Assembly (NCBI GenBank): GCA_030248295.1
Contig: JASANH010000505.1
Location: forward strand, 124,001 to 188,000
DNA length: 64,000 nucleotides
From: Mesodorylaimus sp. YZB2_4
Lineage: Eukaryota; Nematoda; Enoplea; Dorylaimida; Dorylaimidae
Reading direction: 5' to 3'
Positions 23,767-34,253 of the stretch are shown here, one piece after another. The position numbers were made by a program, and so were the translations under genes. The notes beneath the pieces are model-generated. The model saw only the letters and a list, made by a program, of their open reading frames with translations, was not told the DNA's origin and did no database searches. Positions within the stretch are counted from its first letter, which is position 1, and every line of letters begins with the position of its first letter.

Positions 23767-25297
23767 TCATGGTGGATTTATCGGTCGAGTGAATTTGGAC
23801 CATCCTTCGGGCGGCAACTTCTGTCCAGCGAGCATGTCGACAGTTCCCCACCATTTCGGACGCGGGGGTGCGACGTTGCGTAGGTGGCCAAAGGCTTGCT
23901 TGGCATTTGCGACCGAAGCTATCGGACGACGCGTAGTGAGTGGACTGGGTGGCGGCAGTTTCGTTTGAGCCAGAAATATCTGGTGCATTTTCGTGACCAG
24001 AGCCGACAGCCGCTTCTTGCCTGTCGACGGGATCGGATTAGACAAGGCCACAGAGAAGACGGGAGCGGGCTCGCATCGGCGAATCGATGCTTCTGATTCG
24101 ACCAGCTTGACATCATCCATTGTTTTGACAGACTCGATTTCTACGTCATCGATGACAGATACAGGCTCGATGGCAGTCGCCACACTCAAGCTCGAGTCTA
24201 GCATCGACGAGATTACGGGATCGTTCTCTGCCTCAGCACACGATTGCAATTCCTCCACGATCGCGGTTTTTGGAGCGTGATATTCGGATATATCTTCGAT
24301 CGAACAAGCGGTCCCCAGATCGGTGTCGACTGTTGTATCCGAGCTGCACAAGGCCGAATCGAACTGAGTAAATGGCAGTCGTGTTTCGATTTCGGCGCAC
24401 AAATCGCGTTCGCGACGCTCGAGCATGGAATCACGGCGATTCAACCATTTTACGTAGTCGTCGACGTTTCGACGTTTCTCGGCCAACTCTTCAGCACTGA
24501 CTTCTTTAGACGAAGCCCATTTGACATTTCTGTTTTTGCCTCGCGGCTCAACACGAGCTCTCAGATGGTGGCTTTGATGAAGGCTACGGCTCCATTTCCC
24601 GCCTTTGATCGCCTTTTCTCCGAAATCAGCGATGACCTGAGCAGAAAAAACCCTTGCCAAAGAAATAAAGCGGCTAAATTCTTGGTTCGACCTTGCCCGT
24701 GACCCTGGACAAATGTTCGGTCCAATATTGCCTGTCTTCGCCACTTCCGAAACGCAATTTGTGTTTCTTCTGAAACCCATTCATTATAAGTAGGGGTGTT
24801 ATTCGAGGGGTGACCTAGTCTCCTTACTTTGAACATGTCCGTGATGGTCATTACGCACCTGTTCACCGATCCCATCCGCAGTGCAACGTCTGAACGCACG
24901 CTGATTTTGACCGGATTGCGTAGATTAATTACAATAGTGCCCGATTCAATGTTCTTGCCTTCCTGAAAAAGATGTTTTGCTGCAGCTCAGGAAGGACACC
25001 AGTCGAAAGCTACCGAAGGCTTGTCAGATGCAGAAAGCAGTATGGGCGATTTAGAACTCCACTTCCACTTTTCAAAACTTTAATATAGGCGTATGCACGT
25101 CCTTCGTAAAGAATAAAGCTTACCAGTGCGCAAAAGCTATCGCACAAATACAGTCGATCGTCAGCCAGAGCACAATATCGACCACACCACTCGCTGCGCC
25201 TTCGCTTAAAATTGAAAAGTTTGGCTCGCCGCTTCACCTTCATTTCCACGTACCCGGTAGCCTCAACATTCTGCAAATCGGCGCGTGATGGTGCAGT
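23767..25297 (-). CDS. PH-domain protein, 5' end not resolved
   Basis: Four phase-0 exons join well: 25124-25297, 24867-24962, 24692-24769 and 23767-24636, about 405 residues. The first three spell a pleckstrin homology domain: TGYVEMKVKRRAKLF with a WCGRYCALADDRLYL strand, a middle strand EGKNIESGTIVINL, and the closing helix KKHKLRFG...RQYWTEHLSRV with the invariant Trp. The last exon is a charged then Ser-rich region (DDYVKWLNRRDSMLERRERD) ending in a Pro-rich tail. The joint after GGATCG (GTGAAC) and the donor GTCGAA at 24691 are weak, so exon 2/3 edges may shift; alternatively one frame reads straight through from 24780. Upstream exons near 25300-25430 could not be fixed. Function unknown beyond likely phosphoinositide or protein binding at membranes. 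Confidence 0.7.
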
Positions 25298-25468
25298 CTG
25301 AAAGAATCGAGAAAGGTCTGAAATTCCTTAGGGATAAAAAGAGGCAAAGTTGCATCGGTCACTTCACAGATACTCGTACAACACGCCATCACCGTATTCC
25401 GAGAGGAGGAATGGACAGACTTTACTGGAGACACGAGTAAGGCATGACTATACTATCGTGCCGAGTAA

Positions 25469-27013
25469 AGGCCGATTTATACTAGCGACGGCGACGGCGA
25501 CGGCTACGGCGCACATAGGGTAAAAGTAAGTTTCAGGTAAACTGTAGCGGTTCTTGGGCCGTCGACGGTTTTTTTTGACGGCGACGGCAGCGGCGAAGTG
25601 TAAATTGCCAAATAAAAATTGGCGGCGAGCAACTTTTCGCCGTCGTTGGGCGAGTCGACGGCGCGCCGTCGCGGCGAACTCGGAGAAAAAGCAAACTTTC
25701 CTCCGGTTTCGCCGTCGATGTTTCAAGAATTCATTTCGAATCGATCTTGACATCAAAAATTCTTACTTGTTGGATTTGAGGGCTTTGAATATCGGAGATT
25801 ACGAATTTCGACATTAAAAAATTCTTCAGGTTACGTGAGTATAAAAATTTTTGTATTTTTGAAGAGTATTTTTCGCCGTCGCCTACGCGATGTTGGCTTA
25901 GAATAAAAGTTACTTTGCAAAGTTTAGACTCGAATTTTTAGATGAAGATTTGCTAGATTTAGAGTAGTAGGCTCAAAAATCTTTTGCCAGACCCGGGTTG
26001 TTATGGTTTTAACGATTTTTATGAATACCCACTCATAGACGGGAATTTTGGTAGAAGTCTTTTCCTCCTATTGGGCCCTTCGGTGCTTTTGCCGTTTGGT
26101 CCCCAGGCGAAGGCTGGTATAAGGCTGGCTGGAGGCTAATATCAGCCTAAGCTTAATTCTTATACCAAACTAACGATTAGCGTAAGCCTAAGCCAAGTAT
26201 CAGTCTAAGCCGAAGTCATACGCCAGCCTAAGCCTAAGCCTAATACCAGCCTAAGCTAAACCATGTTGGGGACCAAACAGCAAAAGTGCCGGCCCTTCCT
26301 TAGAAGCTTCCTAGCTACTGTACATACTTTAGGGTTGGTGGAGTTGGAAGATAAACGGTGTCTTCAGCCAATGACATTCCTACAGTACTCTAATGTCCAC
26401 GCATAACTTTTTAGGCATTTGGTCGTTCACGCGTTGGATCGTTTGAGAATACATCAGGCTCATTGATCAAATAAGTGACAAGGATATTGACCAGGTCATG
26501 GAACGAGCAGGCATTCAGGGCATGTGACGATTTAAAAGGTATCTGGAATAAATTGTAATGGGATAATAATAAAGTTGCGATGATGTCTATCAGAAATGTC
26601 GATTAGTTAAAAAATCCATCATTTCTACGATCTAGCGAAAACTTTTTGACACGTCTGATTAAACATGTTCAGCGAAAAACTTCTTTCAACTCTTAAAGTT
26701 TTAAACAGCAATGTCAAAACCAAAGTATCAGTTTCTCCCTTCGTCTAATCTATGCATCTTGGCGGTTACTTATTTCTCGAGTTTTAAGTTTGATATAGGT
26801 TTCTAGGTCTGATTTTGAAGTACATGGCGATGTCTGCTAAGGCCGCGTTGTCTAGTTACGCTCCGGCGCCGTTCGCCATTCCAGGTTCGCCGCTCGCCGT
26901 GCGCGGCGCCGGATCCGCGGCGCGAGTGTAGCGCAAGTCACGTATACTTTCAAGCGGCGCCGTCCGCCATCGCCGTCGCCGCCGCCGTCGCCGTCGCGAG
27001 TATAAATCGGCCT
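25469..27013. mobile_element. Harbinger-like nonautonomous element, TSD TAA
   Basis: The ends are inverted: left AGGCCGATTTATACTAGCGA with GACGGC repeats; the right end reads inward as AGGCCGATTTATACTCGCGA, also with GACGGC repeats. Flanking TAA at 25466-25468 and 27014-27016 is the expected 3-bp target duplication of PIF/Harbinger elements. The 1,545-bp interior has no transposase frame and contains a second nested element. Confidence 0.8.
26082..26290. mobile_element. Nested 209-bp MITE with perfect 8-bp TSD
   Basis: Left end GGTGCTTTTGCCGTTTGGTC; right end reverse complement GGCACTTTTGCTGTTTGGTC (24-bp arms, a few mismatches). Both flanks are GGCCCTTC (26074-26081 and 26291-26298), an exact 8-bp duplication. 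The interior is CCTAAG/CTTAGG-rich. It lies inside the Harbinger-like element, so it inserted later. Confidence 0.85.
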
Positions 27014-27369
27014 TAAGGAGTGTGCAGTGTACGTGCTGTACAGTACAATGCAGTGTGGTTGCGGCATTCAACCTACGCTGCGCTGACATGGTTTCCAGAG
27101 GGAAATCCTCACCACCACCACCCTTTCGTCACGAGTGAAGTCTTTTCCGCACGTAAACTTTTTCTCAATCGCACGTCGATAAGGGAGCTCACTGCACAGA
27201 TACTCGTACAACACGCTATCACCGTTTTCCGAGAGGAGGAACGGACAGATTTCTACTTCTTGTTCTTACTTGTCTAATGTTAGCTGATCAGCTGGCGAAG
27301 AGTAAACTCGGTGTAACCAAGAACTAAACACGCAGTGCAACAGGCTAAAGTCGTACATTAAAGAAGATA

Positions 27370-27575
27370 CCGCGGGGAGTGGAAGGTCTCAAAAACACTT
27401 CACGCAGGCCGCCTAGTCGTGGGAGCAAGAGGCATCAACCCGACGGGTTTCTGCCTTGCCTGGAGAGAATGCACCTACTGGCAAGCCAATACACTGCTCC
27501 GTGTATAAGGCGGCCAGTCAAGGCAACCAGATACACTACCTTCCCCACGGACCAAACTCGCCTATTACAGAAAGA
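27370..27575 (+). repeat. Dispersed repeat (SINE-like), copy 1
   Basis: About 200 bp share high identity with 60865-61040 in the same orientation. Shared blocks include GGTCTCAAAAACACT, ATCAACCCGACGGGTTTC and ATACACTACCTTCCCC. Copy 1 carries an extra middle segment. No TIR is seen and no coding frame is shared, which is compatible with a SINE or a fragment of a longer retroelement. Confidence 0.7.
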
Positions 27576-28766
27576 AAGAATGTGTCCCTGAGGCTACTGT
27601 CTTCCGTCCGACTTCTGAGGCTAACAGCCCATCAACCTTCCCAGCCAGGGAACATCAACAATTCTCTCCCAGTCGCCACTCGCCATCAGGCCCGTTTCAC
27701 CAAGGAACAAGCAGCACAAGTCACAAGTTTCAAGTACGCAAATGACTCGAGTTTCACATGAGTGAATGGTCCATTGATAGCTCCTAGAGCTGCAAGAATT
27801 GTTGCAAGAGCGCGTAGCACGACTACGAGCGATCTGGTTTCATGAACTTACAAGCTCTCAGAAGAAAAGGGCAAAGACTCACGTAATGTAGCATAGCTCG
27901 TTAATATCCATTTACCCTATGTTTTTGCGATGAATTACTTTCTTTTCGTCTTTTAAAAGAGGCCAAACTTACCCAGCACCTTGCGCTTTCACATTCCGAA
28001 AAATCGTTTGGCTGCTGCCTTCTTCATTTAGGATCATTTATAAGTTTTGCCTCGATCTGCCACAAGTCTCTTTCTCCAAGTCCCTTTTTTGCAAAGACTG
28101 TGGTGGAACGCTCGACAATTGGGCTTGTGACTTGCTGTCCGTGTTTCTTGATACTTGCAACGTGTTTCTGCTGGGCTGCACATAGATTTCTTTTAACTAG
28201 ACACATCTAACTTGTGAGTTTAAGGTGAAACGCGGATACTTAAAAAAGACACTTGTGGCGCTTGTGACACTTCAAGCGCCTCACTGTCAGTGCTGGCTCC
28301 AGGCGGTGGGGTTATATTGGGATCACTATGACCGTTAATTTAGATTCTTGTTCGACTCAGGAAGCTACACTTCGAATAATTCTTCACCCGTAAGACTAAT
28401 TTTCCATTCTTGCGAAAAGGAAAATGTCATTCATTCTTCTTCGTAAATCGATCCAATGCAGAACTAGGCAACTACATCCAAATCATCCGCTCCCTTCAAA
28501 AACATCTGCTCGCACCAACCGCACAAATCACCTCAATTACACACGACACTACTGAATTGCGACTACTGAATCTCATACAATTTCGTCACTGCTTCGTCAC
28601 TTGATCAGAATTCGCTTGTTTAACTCACTTTTACCTTAAGAATGAAAAATGGCTGAATCTGATCGTGAGAGAAGCCCCGATAATTACTTCCGCAGCCATT
28701 CTGGCGGAGGAGGACCCAAAGCCGGAACCAACGGTGGCCTCCTAATGGCATGTTGGGCACGGGCAC
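27576..28766. other. Intergenic region, no recognised gene
   Basis: A 60-codon minus-strand frame at 28024-28206 looks mildly protein-like (VERSTTVFAKKGLGERDL) but has no partner exons or motif. Nothing else is supported. Confidence 0.3.
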
Positions 28767-30595
28767 CTAAAAGTTGACGAGAAATGAGATGCAACGGGGC
28801 TCCCTCAATGTCTGCGACCCACCAGCGCTCTCCGCGTGATACTGCGTTATCGATGATGGACAGGTCATGTTCGAATACTCCGAAACTTGTTCCACCTCAG
28901 GTGTTCCCATTCCATGCTCCACCCTCACCACAGTGCGTACGGAACGGCCGCTGGGCGAGGCACTGCTATCGTTGAAAGCCGAGCCCGACACCTGCAACAA
29001 ACACTGACTAGGGCTAGCAAAGATGGGCAAAGGCCTGACCAACTCACCCCTGGCATCCGAGCCCGAGCATAATAATCACCAGAACTCTGGGACGTCGATT
29101 CGGTTCCCGCCTGGCCAGACTGCTCGCCAGTATTCCCAACAATAAACTGACTCGTTCCCAGTCCCCTCGTGCTCGACTGAAACAGGACGCAGTCACATTT
29201 ATCGGAGACGACAGCTCACCTCAGCCAACCACGCACATTCGATAAGGCCATCCTCATATCGTCGGCTATTTGGCTCCGAGCTGGTGTCACGGTCGTTTTC
29301 TAGAAAATTCGAAATAAATCACAGAAACTAACGAAAATTGACCAATACTCTTACTTGACTCAACGGAGTCGTTGTGCGCGTCAATTTCGAGCGCGAATTC
29401 TGATCACCTCGCCACGACGGCAGCGCGTTTCGATTTCCGTCCGAAAATTCCTGCAAAATAAGACTTTTAGAGTCGGATTCATTTTGCCGATATTCCTCTT
29501 TCTTCACTTGTCCAGATGCGCCTGGGCGTCTGTTGTCGTCCTCCGAGTTTGGCTCGCGAGAGATCAAATGCTGAGGAACGCGCAGCAATCGCTCGTCGAG
29601 CTTAATTCCAAACGGTTCGTGCAGCATATCCATCAAATTGAAACTGAAACGAGAGATATTAAAAAAAGAAACGATCAAAGCTGATTCAGACTCACTAAAA
29701 GCGGAAACAAGCCGCCAGTGCGCAGCGAATACAATCGACAGAATCGTGAAAGAAGCATCGGATGCCGCGATCGAAATTGTGCGTATTTTGCTGCAGATAT
29801 CCGCGAACGAAATCCATCTCGGACATCGAAGTGGCTCGCGTTTTGTCCAGCAATATTTTTGCCAAATGCTCGGCTGGCTTGATACTGATTCCGCATTGCA
29901 CATCTGCAAACCGGGAAGGAAGAGTGCTCTCAGAAATAGAGAAAGACTTAGAAGCATACTGCGAGCTCTGTCGATCAGATAGTTCATGCATCCATTCGTT
30001 TCGGCGAACGTCGATTCCTTCAATTCAGTCGGGGCGATCGTCGATTGCGTGCTGCCCACGCCGAAGATGAACCCGGGAGTTGTCGCCGTCATCGAATTCA
30101 GCGCGGTCAGAATTCCTCCGAAATCGTCGTTCCAGTGGCTGAACGTCCCCCCAACCACTGGGATTCTATGGATTGCGGCGCTGCGAGCCTTGGCTTCGGC
30201 GTGAGTCCCGCGCGGCAACGGCGCTAAAACTTGGAAAATACTCGTAAAAGGGCGCAAAATGGAACAAGGGCACTAACCCGGGGAAATGAAAGTGTGATAC
30301 ACGTCCTGGATGCCATCGGCCAATGTGAAGGCAACTGCCCCCATCTCGCACGGATAATATTTTCCCTTTTCGGCTACGGCGTATTCGAAACTAATCAACG
30401 TAAATTTGTGGGCTAAAATAAAAAATAATCAAGGTAACCCTTCAAAAATGCTAAAATGCAATCAAGCCTGAAGTGGGAATTCGGTGCGTACTTACAGCGA
30501 ATATCGTCGGGGGACATGGCTGAATAAAAGTCCATCGAGAAATGAGACCTTTGCACAGTCGAAACCAAAGAGTGCACTCGACTCATCCGATCCAT
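28767..30595 (-). CDS. mael: Maelstrom homologue (piRNA pathway)
   Basis: Exon chain on the minus strand: 30496-30595, 30278-30412, 29960-30223, 29696-29903, 29508-29643, 29355-29450, then C-terminal exons near 29217-29296, 29040-29170 and 28767-28990. Introns are mostly 52-66 nt. The Maelstrom domain is readable: YYPCEMGAVAFTLADGIQDV then YHTFISPAPLPRG, later CGISIKPAEH, and RCFFHDSVDCIRCALAAC. These match the CEIG...GI..FHSFINPGEIPRG and CKWHEE...FCALAVC blocks of animal MAEL, including Glu/Cys/His/Cys positions of the zinc-binding RNase H-like fold. Known role: piRNA-guided transposon silencing in the germ line. No N-terminal HMG box was found before the ATG at 30595; it may be in an unseen exon or absent. 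The phase between the 29355 exon and the next one does not resolve cleanly, so the C-terminus is tentative. Confidence 0.75.
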
Positions 30596-31642
30596 CTTGC
30601 CCCCGAAATATTGAGATAAAAAGGGCACTTTGTACAACTTACAGCGAAAACGAAAACTCGACCCAAAAGTCGCCAACGGAAAACAGGAAATGTGCTAGAG
30701 TCGCACGCAGGCTAGCCGAGATAATGGAATGTAAAGTTGCAAGTTAGCCTGGGAACTAGTCCTACAACGCTTGTATTTTCGGCGCGAAATTCAAATGTTT
30801 TGAACTTGCTGATAAACATGCTTGAAACATACCAATAGGCTATCTGGCGGCACCCTGGCTGGCGACGGTCATTCTCTTGAGCATGTTTTGTTGCGGGTTA
30901 ATGGATTTGTTTTGTTAATTCGACGGCTTGCTCAAAACTGAGGATGGACCCTAAAAAAGTACTTCCCAGAAAAATTCGCGAGAAGTGCACTACGCTGATT
31001 TAACACCGTATCCTGTTCCGTAACCGGTCCGCGAAGGCTTTTTACTATATGACAGGCGGGGGACTAAAAATCCTGCTTGGTACTTGACATCAGTGTCGAC
31101 GATTTCCAAACTGTGATTGGTCACTGCTGATGTGATTGCAACATTTGAACCAAACATTAAAGTGGGCACAATTTGCGTCCAAAAACGGCCGAAAAAGCGG
31201 GTATTGCATGCCAAGTGGTGACAACAGGCTGCGTGTGAGGCCTTGTCGAATGCCTGCCATTGTATCTCCGCCAGGCCTCTCTGGCGACCCTGCGATTTGC
31301 TTTTCACATCTTAACAATTAGGGAACGAGATTCTGGGTCAACGCAGTGAAATATTTAGGTCCGTCATCGTCTCCACAAAATGCATAAGCCGGCATGGCCC
31401 TTCGCCAGTCTTGTGAGACAAAAGCTTTCCAGGAAATTAAGGGCTCCGAAACAGGAGTACAAACCAGGGTGCCCTGCCCCAAGTGCACCCGACCAACTGG
31501 TTTCTTCACGCGCAAAGAAAAACCGGTAGAATTGTTTCGAGCTCTCTTTCGATCTCATCACCAGACTGCCAGTCAGTTTTATTTGCGGTTGTGGTTCGAA
31601 GCGGTTGCTTTCTTTTCTCTAAATTGGGATCGATAGCCCACG
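30596..31642. other. Divergent intergenic region
   Basis: About 1 kb between the Maelstrom start (minus) and the orphan TM gene start (plus). It probably holds both promoters and possibly a 5' Maelstrom exon: GCTGTAAGTTGT at 30643-30654 on the minus strand looks like a donor. No other gene is supported. Confidence 0.4.
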
Positions 31643-32773
31643 ATGAATTCGACAGCGCACGAGGCCGTCCTGCACCAATTCCTGTCGACCATGTCGCACT
31701 CGAGCTGGACCTTCCCGATGATGGTCATCGTCCTCGTCCTTTCCACCGTCCTACTGGTCGCCCTGGTCCTCATTCTGGTCAAGAGCGAGCGGACTAATCG
31801 CATAGTTCATCGTCTGCTCTTCCGCTTCTTCAGCGACAAGGACTCGTCAAGGACGACCATCGCATCTCCGGATAAGCGAGGCCAGTTCCGCCCTCCCATC
31901 TGGTGCCGAACGTGCAACGAGACCATCGACCACGTCGACCACATGTGCCCACATGTTGGACAGAAGTTGTACGCGTCCAGTCAGAGCAGGTAAATTAGGC
32001 GAGCTACTACCCTGCCTCCGGTGTAGTCATTCCCTGTTTAGGCGACTTTACGATCTTTGGCGTCGTCAGCTGCTTCAGCGTTATCGAACGGATCGTCTGC
32101 CAGAGGCCAATCCGACCGTCCCAGTACCAAATGTCACCATCGACCTGGACGACCTGGTAGCGAAGGATGCGATGGATCGTCGACCGTCGACGACGTCCAT
32201 CGACTCCACGATCCTGTGCCGTACCTCGACACCCAACGCCAGTCGGCGTGCTCGGCGTCCGAAGACTCGATTGGCCAGGCTCCAAAGCACGCTCAAGTCG
32301 CTGACCTTGCGTCGTCAGTCGAGTGAATCTTCAGGAATCGGCAGCAGCACAGAATCCGTGGTGAAGAACGAGGTAAGAATAAGACAAAGAAAAGATTTAT
32401 AGCAGGTTCGTTGTGGGCGCACTTCTGGGCAACGTGATGGAACGCTTGAAAATACTTTTTAATAATCTCAAGTACCTTTCAGAACGACGGCTATTTCCGA
32501 CGATTGATCTGCAAACCTCGTCGATGGGCCTCTGCTCTTGCTGCGACTCGGCCGTCCTCTCGCTCTCGTTTTTCTCCTCAGGACATTCCCAGGATCATCG
32601 TGCATCGCTCTTCGTCTCGTCGTCGCTGCACTGCTCCATCGGACATTGCCAGTGTTCGGAACCACCTGCGAGTGAGTGTGTCCTGGAATGGTCCTCGATC
32701 TATGGATCGCGTTGGTGGTGGGCCTGCACTTCGACGAGCGTTCTCGAGTCCATGTGGTGAGTCCTCTTCCTAA
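31643..32773 (+). CDS. Orphan single-TM protein with Cys/His motif
   Basis: Three exons in good phase, 31643-31989, 32042-32372 and 32483-32773, giving 322 residues with the simplest ending. A short N-terminus leads to one strong TM (about 24-48, VIVLVLSTVLLVALVLILV). A cytoplasmic-side motif WCRTCNETIDHVDHMCPH (CxxC then HxxHxCxH) could bind zinc. Then comes a basic and Ser-rich tail with RRQSSESSGIGSS, a likely phosphorylation cluster. Donors are GTAAAT and GTAAGA. Exon 3 contains two GTGAGT sites, and a plausible downstream exon at about 33045-33164 (PVFDPQVIVHAP at its start) suggests an alternative C-terminus. AATAAA at 33299 fits the gene end. No family is recognised. Confidence 0.7.
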
Positions 32774-33298
32774 ATGGTTTCGAGTCCTGTTTTATCTATT
32801 CTACCTTCTCTGTTCTTTCCTTGCTAGTTTTGTGTGTCTTAGGGTCTCTCTGTGGTCACAACAAGACTTGACTCCACTTTAAGTTTGATGTCACTGTCCC
32901 TGGTCTGCCGACAGGTCAATTGCCGCCTCTTTGACTCAACCTTTAATCTATTGCTATGTCCATTTGAGGCATCAAGTGGACACTCCCGCCATCCACTGCA
33001 AGCAGTGACTTCGGAACCGTCGCTTTTTTCCCGCAGCCCGTCTTCGATCCGCAAGTTATTGTTCACGCACCCGCCTCCGGGCAAGATAACGTCCTTGTGG
33101 CGATGCAAGTCCAAGCCGCCCAGAACGATTCGCCGAATTGCTCGTTCTCCGCTTATTTGTGACAATAAGCCCGGTTTTCTTTTTCCATTTTGACGTTTTT
33201 TTATCGTATTATAGTAGAGGGTGTGTGCACTATTTCAAGGTGCGTGAACGAAGGCACTTTTTTCATCTCGACACAGGCAGTGCCTTATTTTATCGACA

Positions 33299-33304
33299 AA
33301 TAAA
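33299..33304 (+). terminator. Poly(A) signal AATAAA of the orphan TM gene
   Basis: Canonical AATAAA on the plus strand downstream of the last candidate exon of the 31643 gene and before the convergent minus-strand frame at 33522. Confidence 0.5.
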
Positions 33305-33521
33305 AGAGTGCACGTAGTATATGCTGGACTGGACCGAGTCTACAGTGCTATATGAAAGCAGCACCTCGGGGTAAGTTGTCCATCTGGCTCAGTCCACTCC
33401 TTCTAAAGACGCAAGGACCTGCAAGAGATGGGAACCCGCGAATCGTAAGTACCATTCGTCCACAGTAGACAAGAGAACGGAGGGAGTGCAAAAATTGTAT
33501 CATTTAACTGGGCCGTGTGTT

Positions 33522-34253
33522 CTATATGGGGCAAAAACCGTATGCGCAGTAAATTTGGTCCTTTTGCCTTCTGAAAAAGTGGAAGGGCTGAAACTGGTAG
33601 GTGCCTTCTGTAAGGGGCACAAAGGCCTGAAAGTGCTTCACTCCACCGATCGATTCGATCGGTCTTACGCTCGTCACATTCCCCACACATAGGAACCATG
33701 GTACGCTATAACGTACGCTAACGAAAATCGCCTTTCGCTGGTCATCAGTAAGCAGAGGACTGCACCTAAAACGGCATTTTTCAGGACGTAACTGCTTTCC
33801 AACCGCGCTGGACTCCGCTGAACCAACTGAACCTTTTTTGGCACCAGACACTCGGACATATGCTACGCCACATTGTCTCGCTGCTTTCTGCTTGTTCGCC
33901 TTCCATTTCGCAAGGTATTTTGACCGTTTTCGGCTGGTCGATGGCTCCTGAATCACTTGATCAATCTGCTCGGCTATACAGACATTATCTTCATCTAAAA
34001 CAGATTCATCCAGGCTTCCCTCGTTCAAATCAGTCGAGCCATCAGAATCAGATGAGCTAATCTCAGATTCGACATAATCTTCGTCCAACATTTTCGATGC
34101 ATCGTCAGTTGTCAAAAATCGCTGATGCACAGCATTTGCCATTTTGTCCTTGATAGCTGATATATTCAAACACTCATCGGAATCTGCATCGCTTTCCGTT
34201 TTGCAAAATTTCAAAGGAATGAACACAGAAACTGAATATTGCTCAATGTTCAT
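33522..34253 (-). CDS. Acidic protein fragment, transposon-derived look
   Basis: An open minus-strand frame of up to 243 codons. The N-terminal half is very acidic and Ser-rich (EDYVESEISSSDSDGSTD). Then comes a basic stretch (KRSKYLAKWKANKQK) followed by a Cys segment, CRFRCSPLLTDDQRKAIF. This order resembles the N-terminus of a repeated arthropod family of uncharacterised, probably transposon-derived proteins that carry CxxxC..R..IF before a nuclease-like domain. The downstream part (after about codon 195) does not look conserved, so this is either a truncated copy or the first exon of a longer gene. Start codon not certain. Confidence 0.45.
   Translation of the reverse strand: MNIEQYSVSVFIPLKFCKTESDADSDECLNISAIKDKMANAVHQRFLTTDDASKMLDEDYVESEISSSDSDGSTDLNEGSLDESVLDEDNVCIAEQIDQVIQEPSTSRKRSKYLAKWKANKQKAARQCGVAYVRVSGAKKGSVGSAESSAVGKQLRPEKCRFRCSPLLTDDQRKAIFVSVRYSVPWFLCVGNVTSVRPIESIGGVKHFQAFVPLTEGTYQFQPFHFFRRQKDQIYCAYGFCPI

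Noticed and set aside
26870-27010. Arg-rich minus-strand frames near 26.9 kb
   Set aside because: They are translations of GACGGC repeats in the terminal arm of the Harbinger-like element.
29328-30257. 309-codon continuous minus-strand frame as a single-exon gene
   Set aside because: It crosses two short introns; the Maelstrom motifs require splicing at 29960/29903 and 29696/29643, which shift frame.
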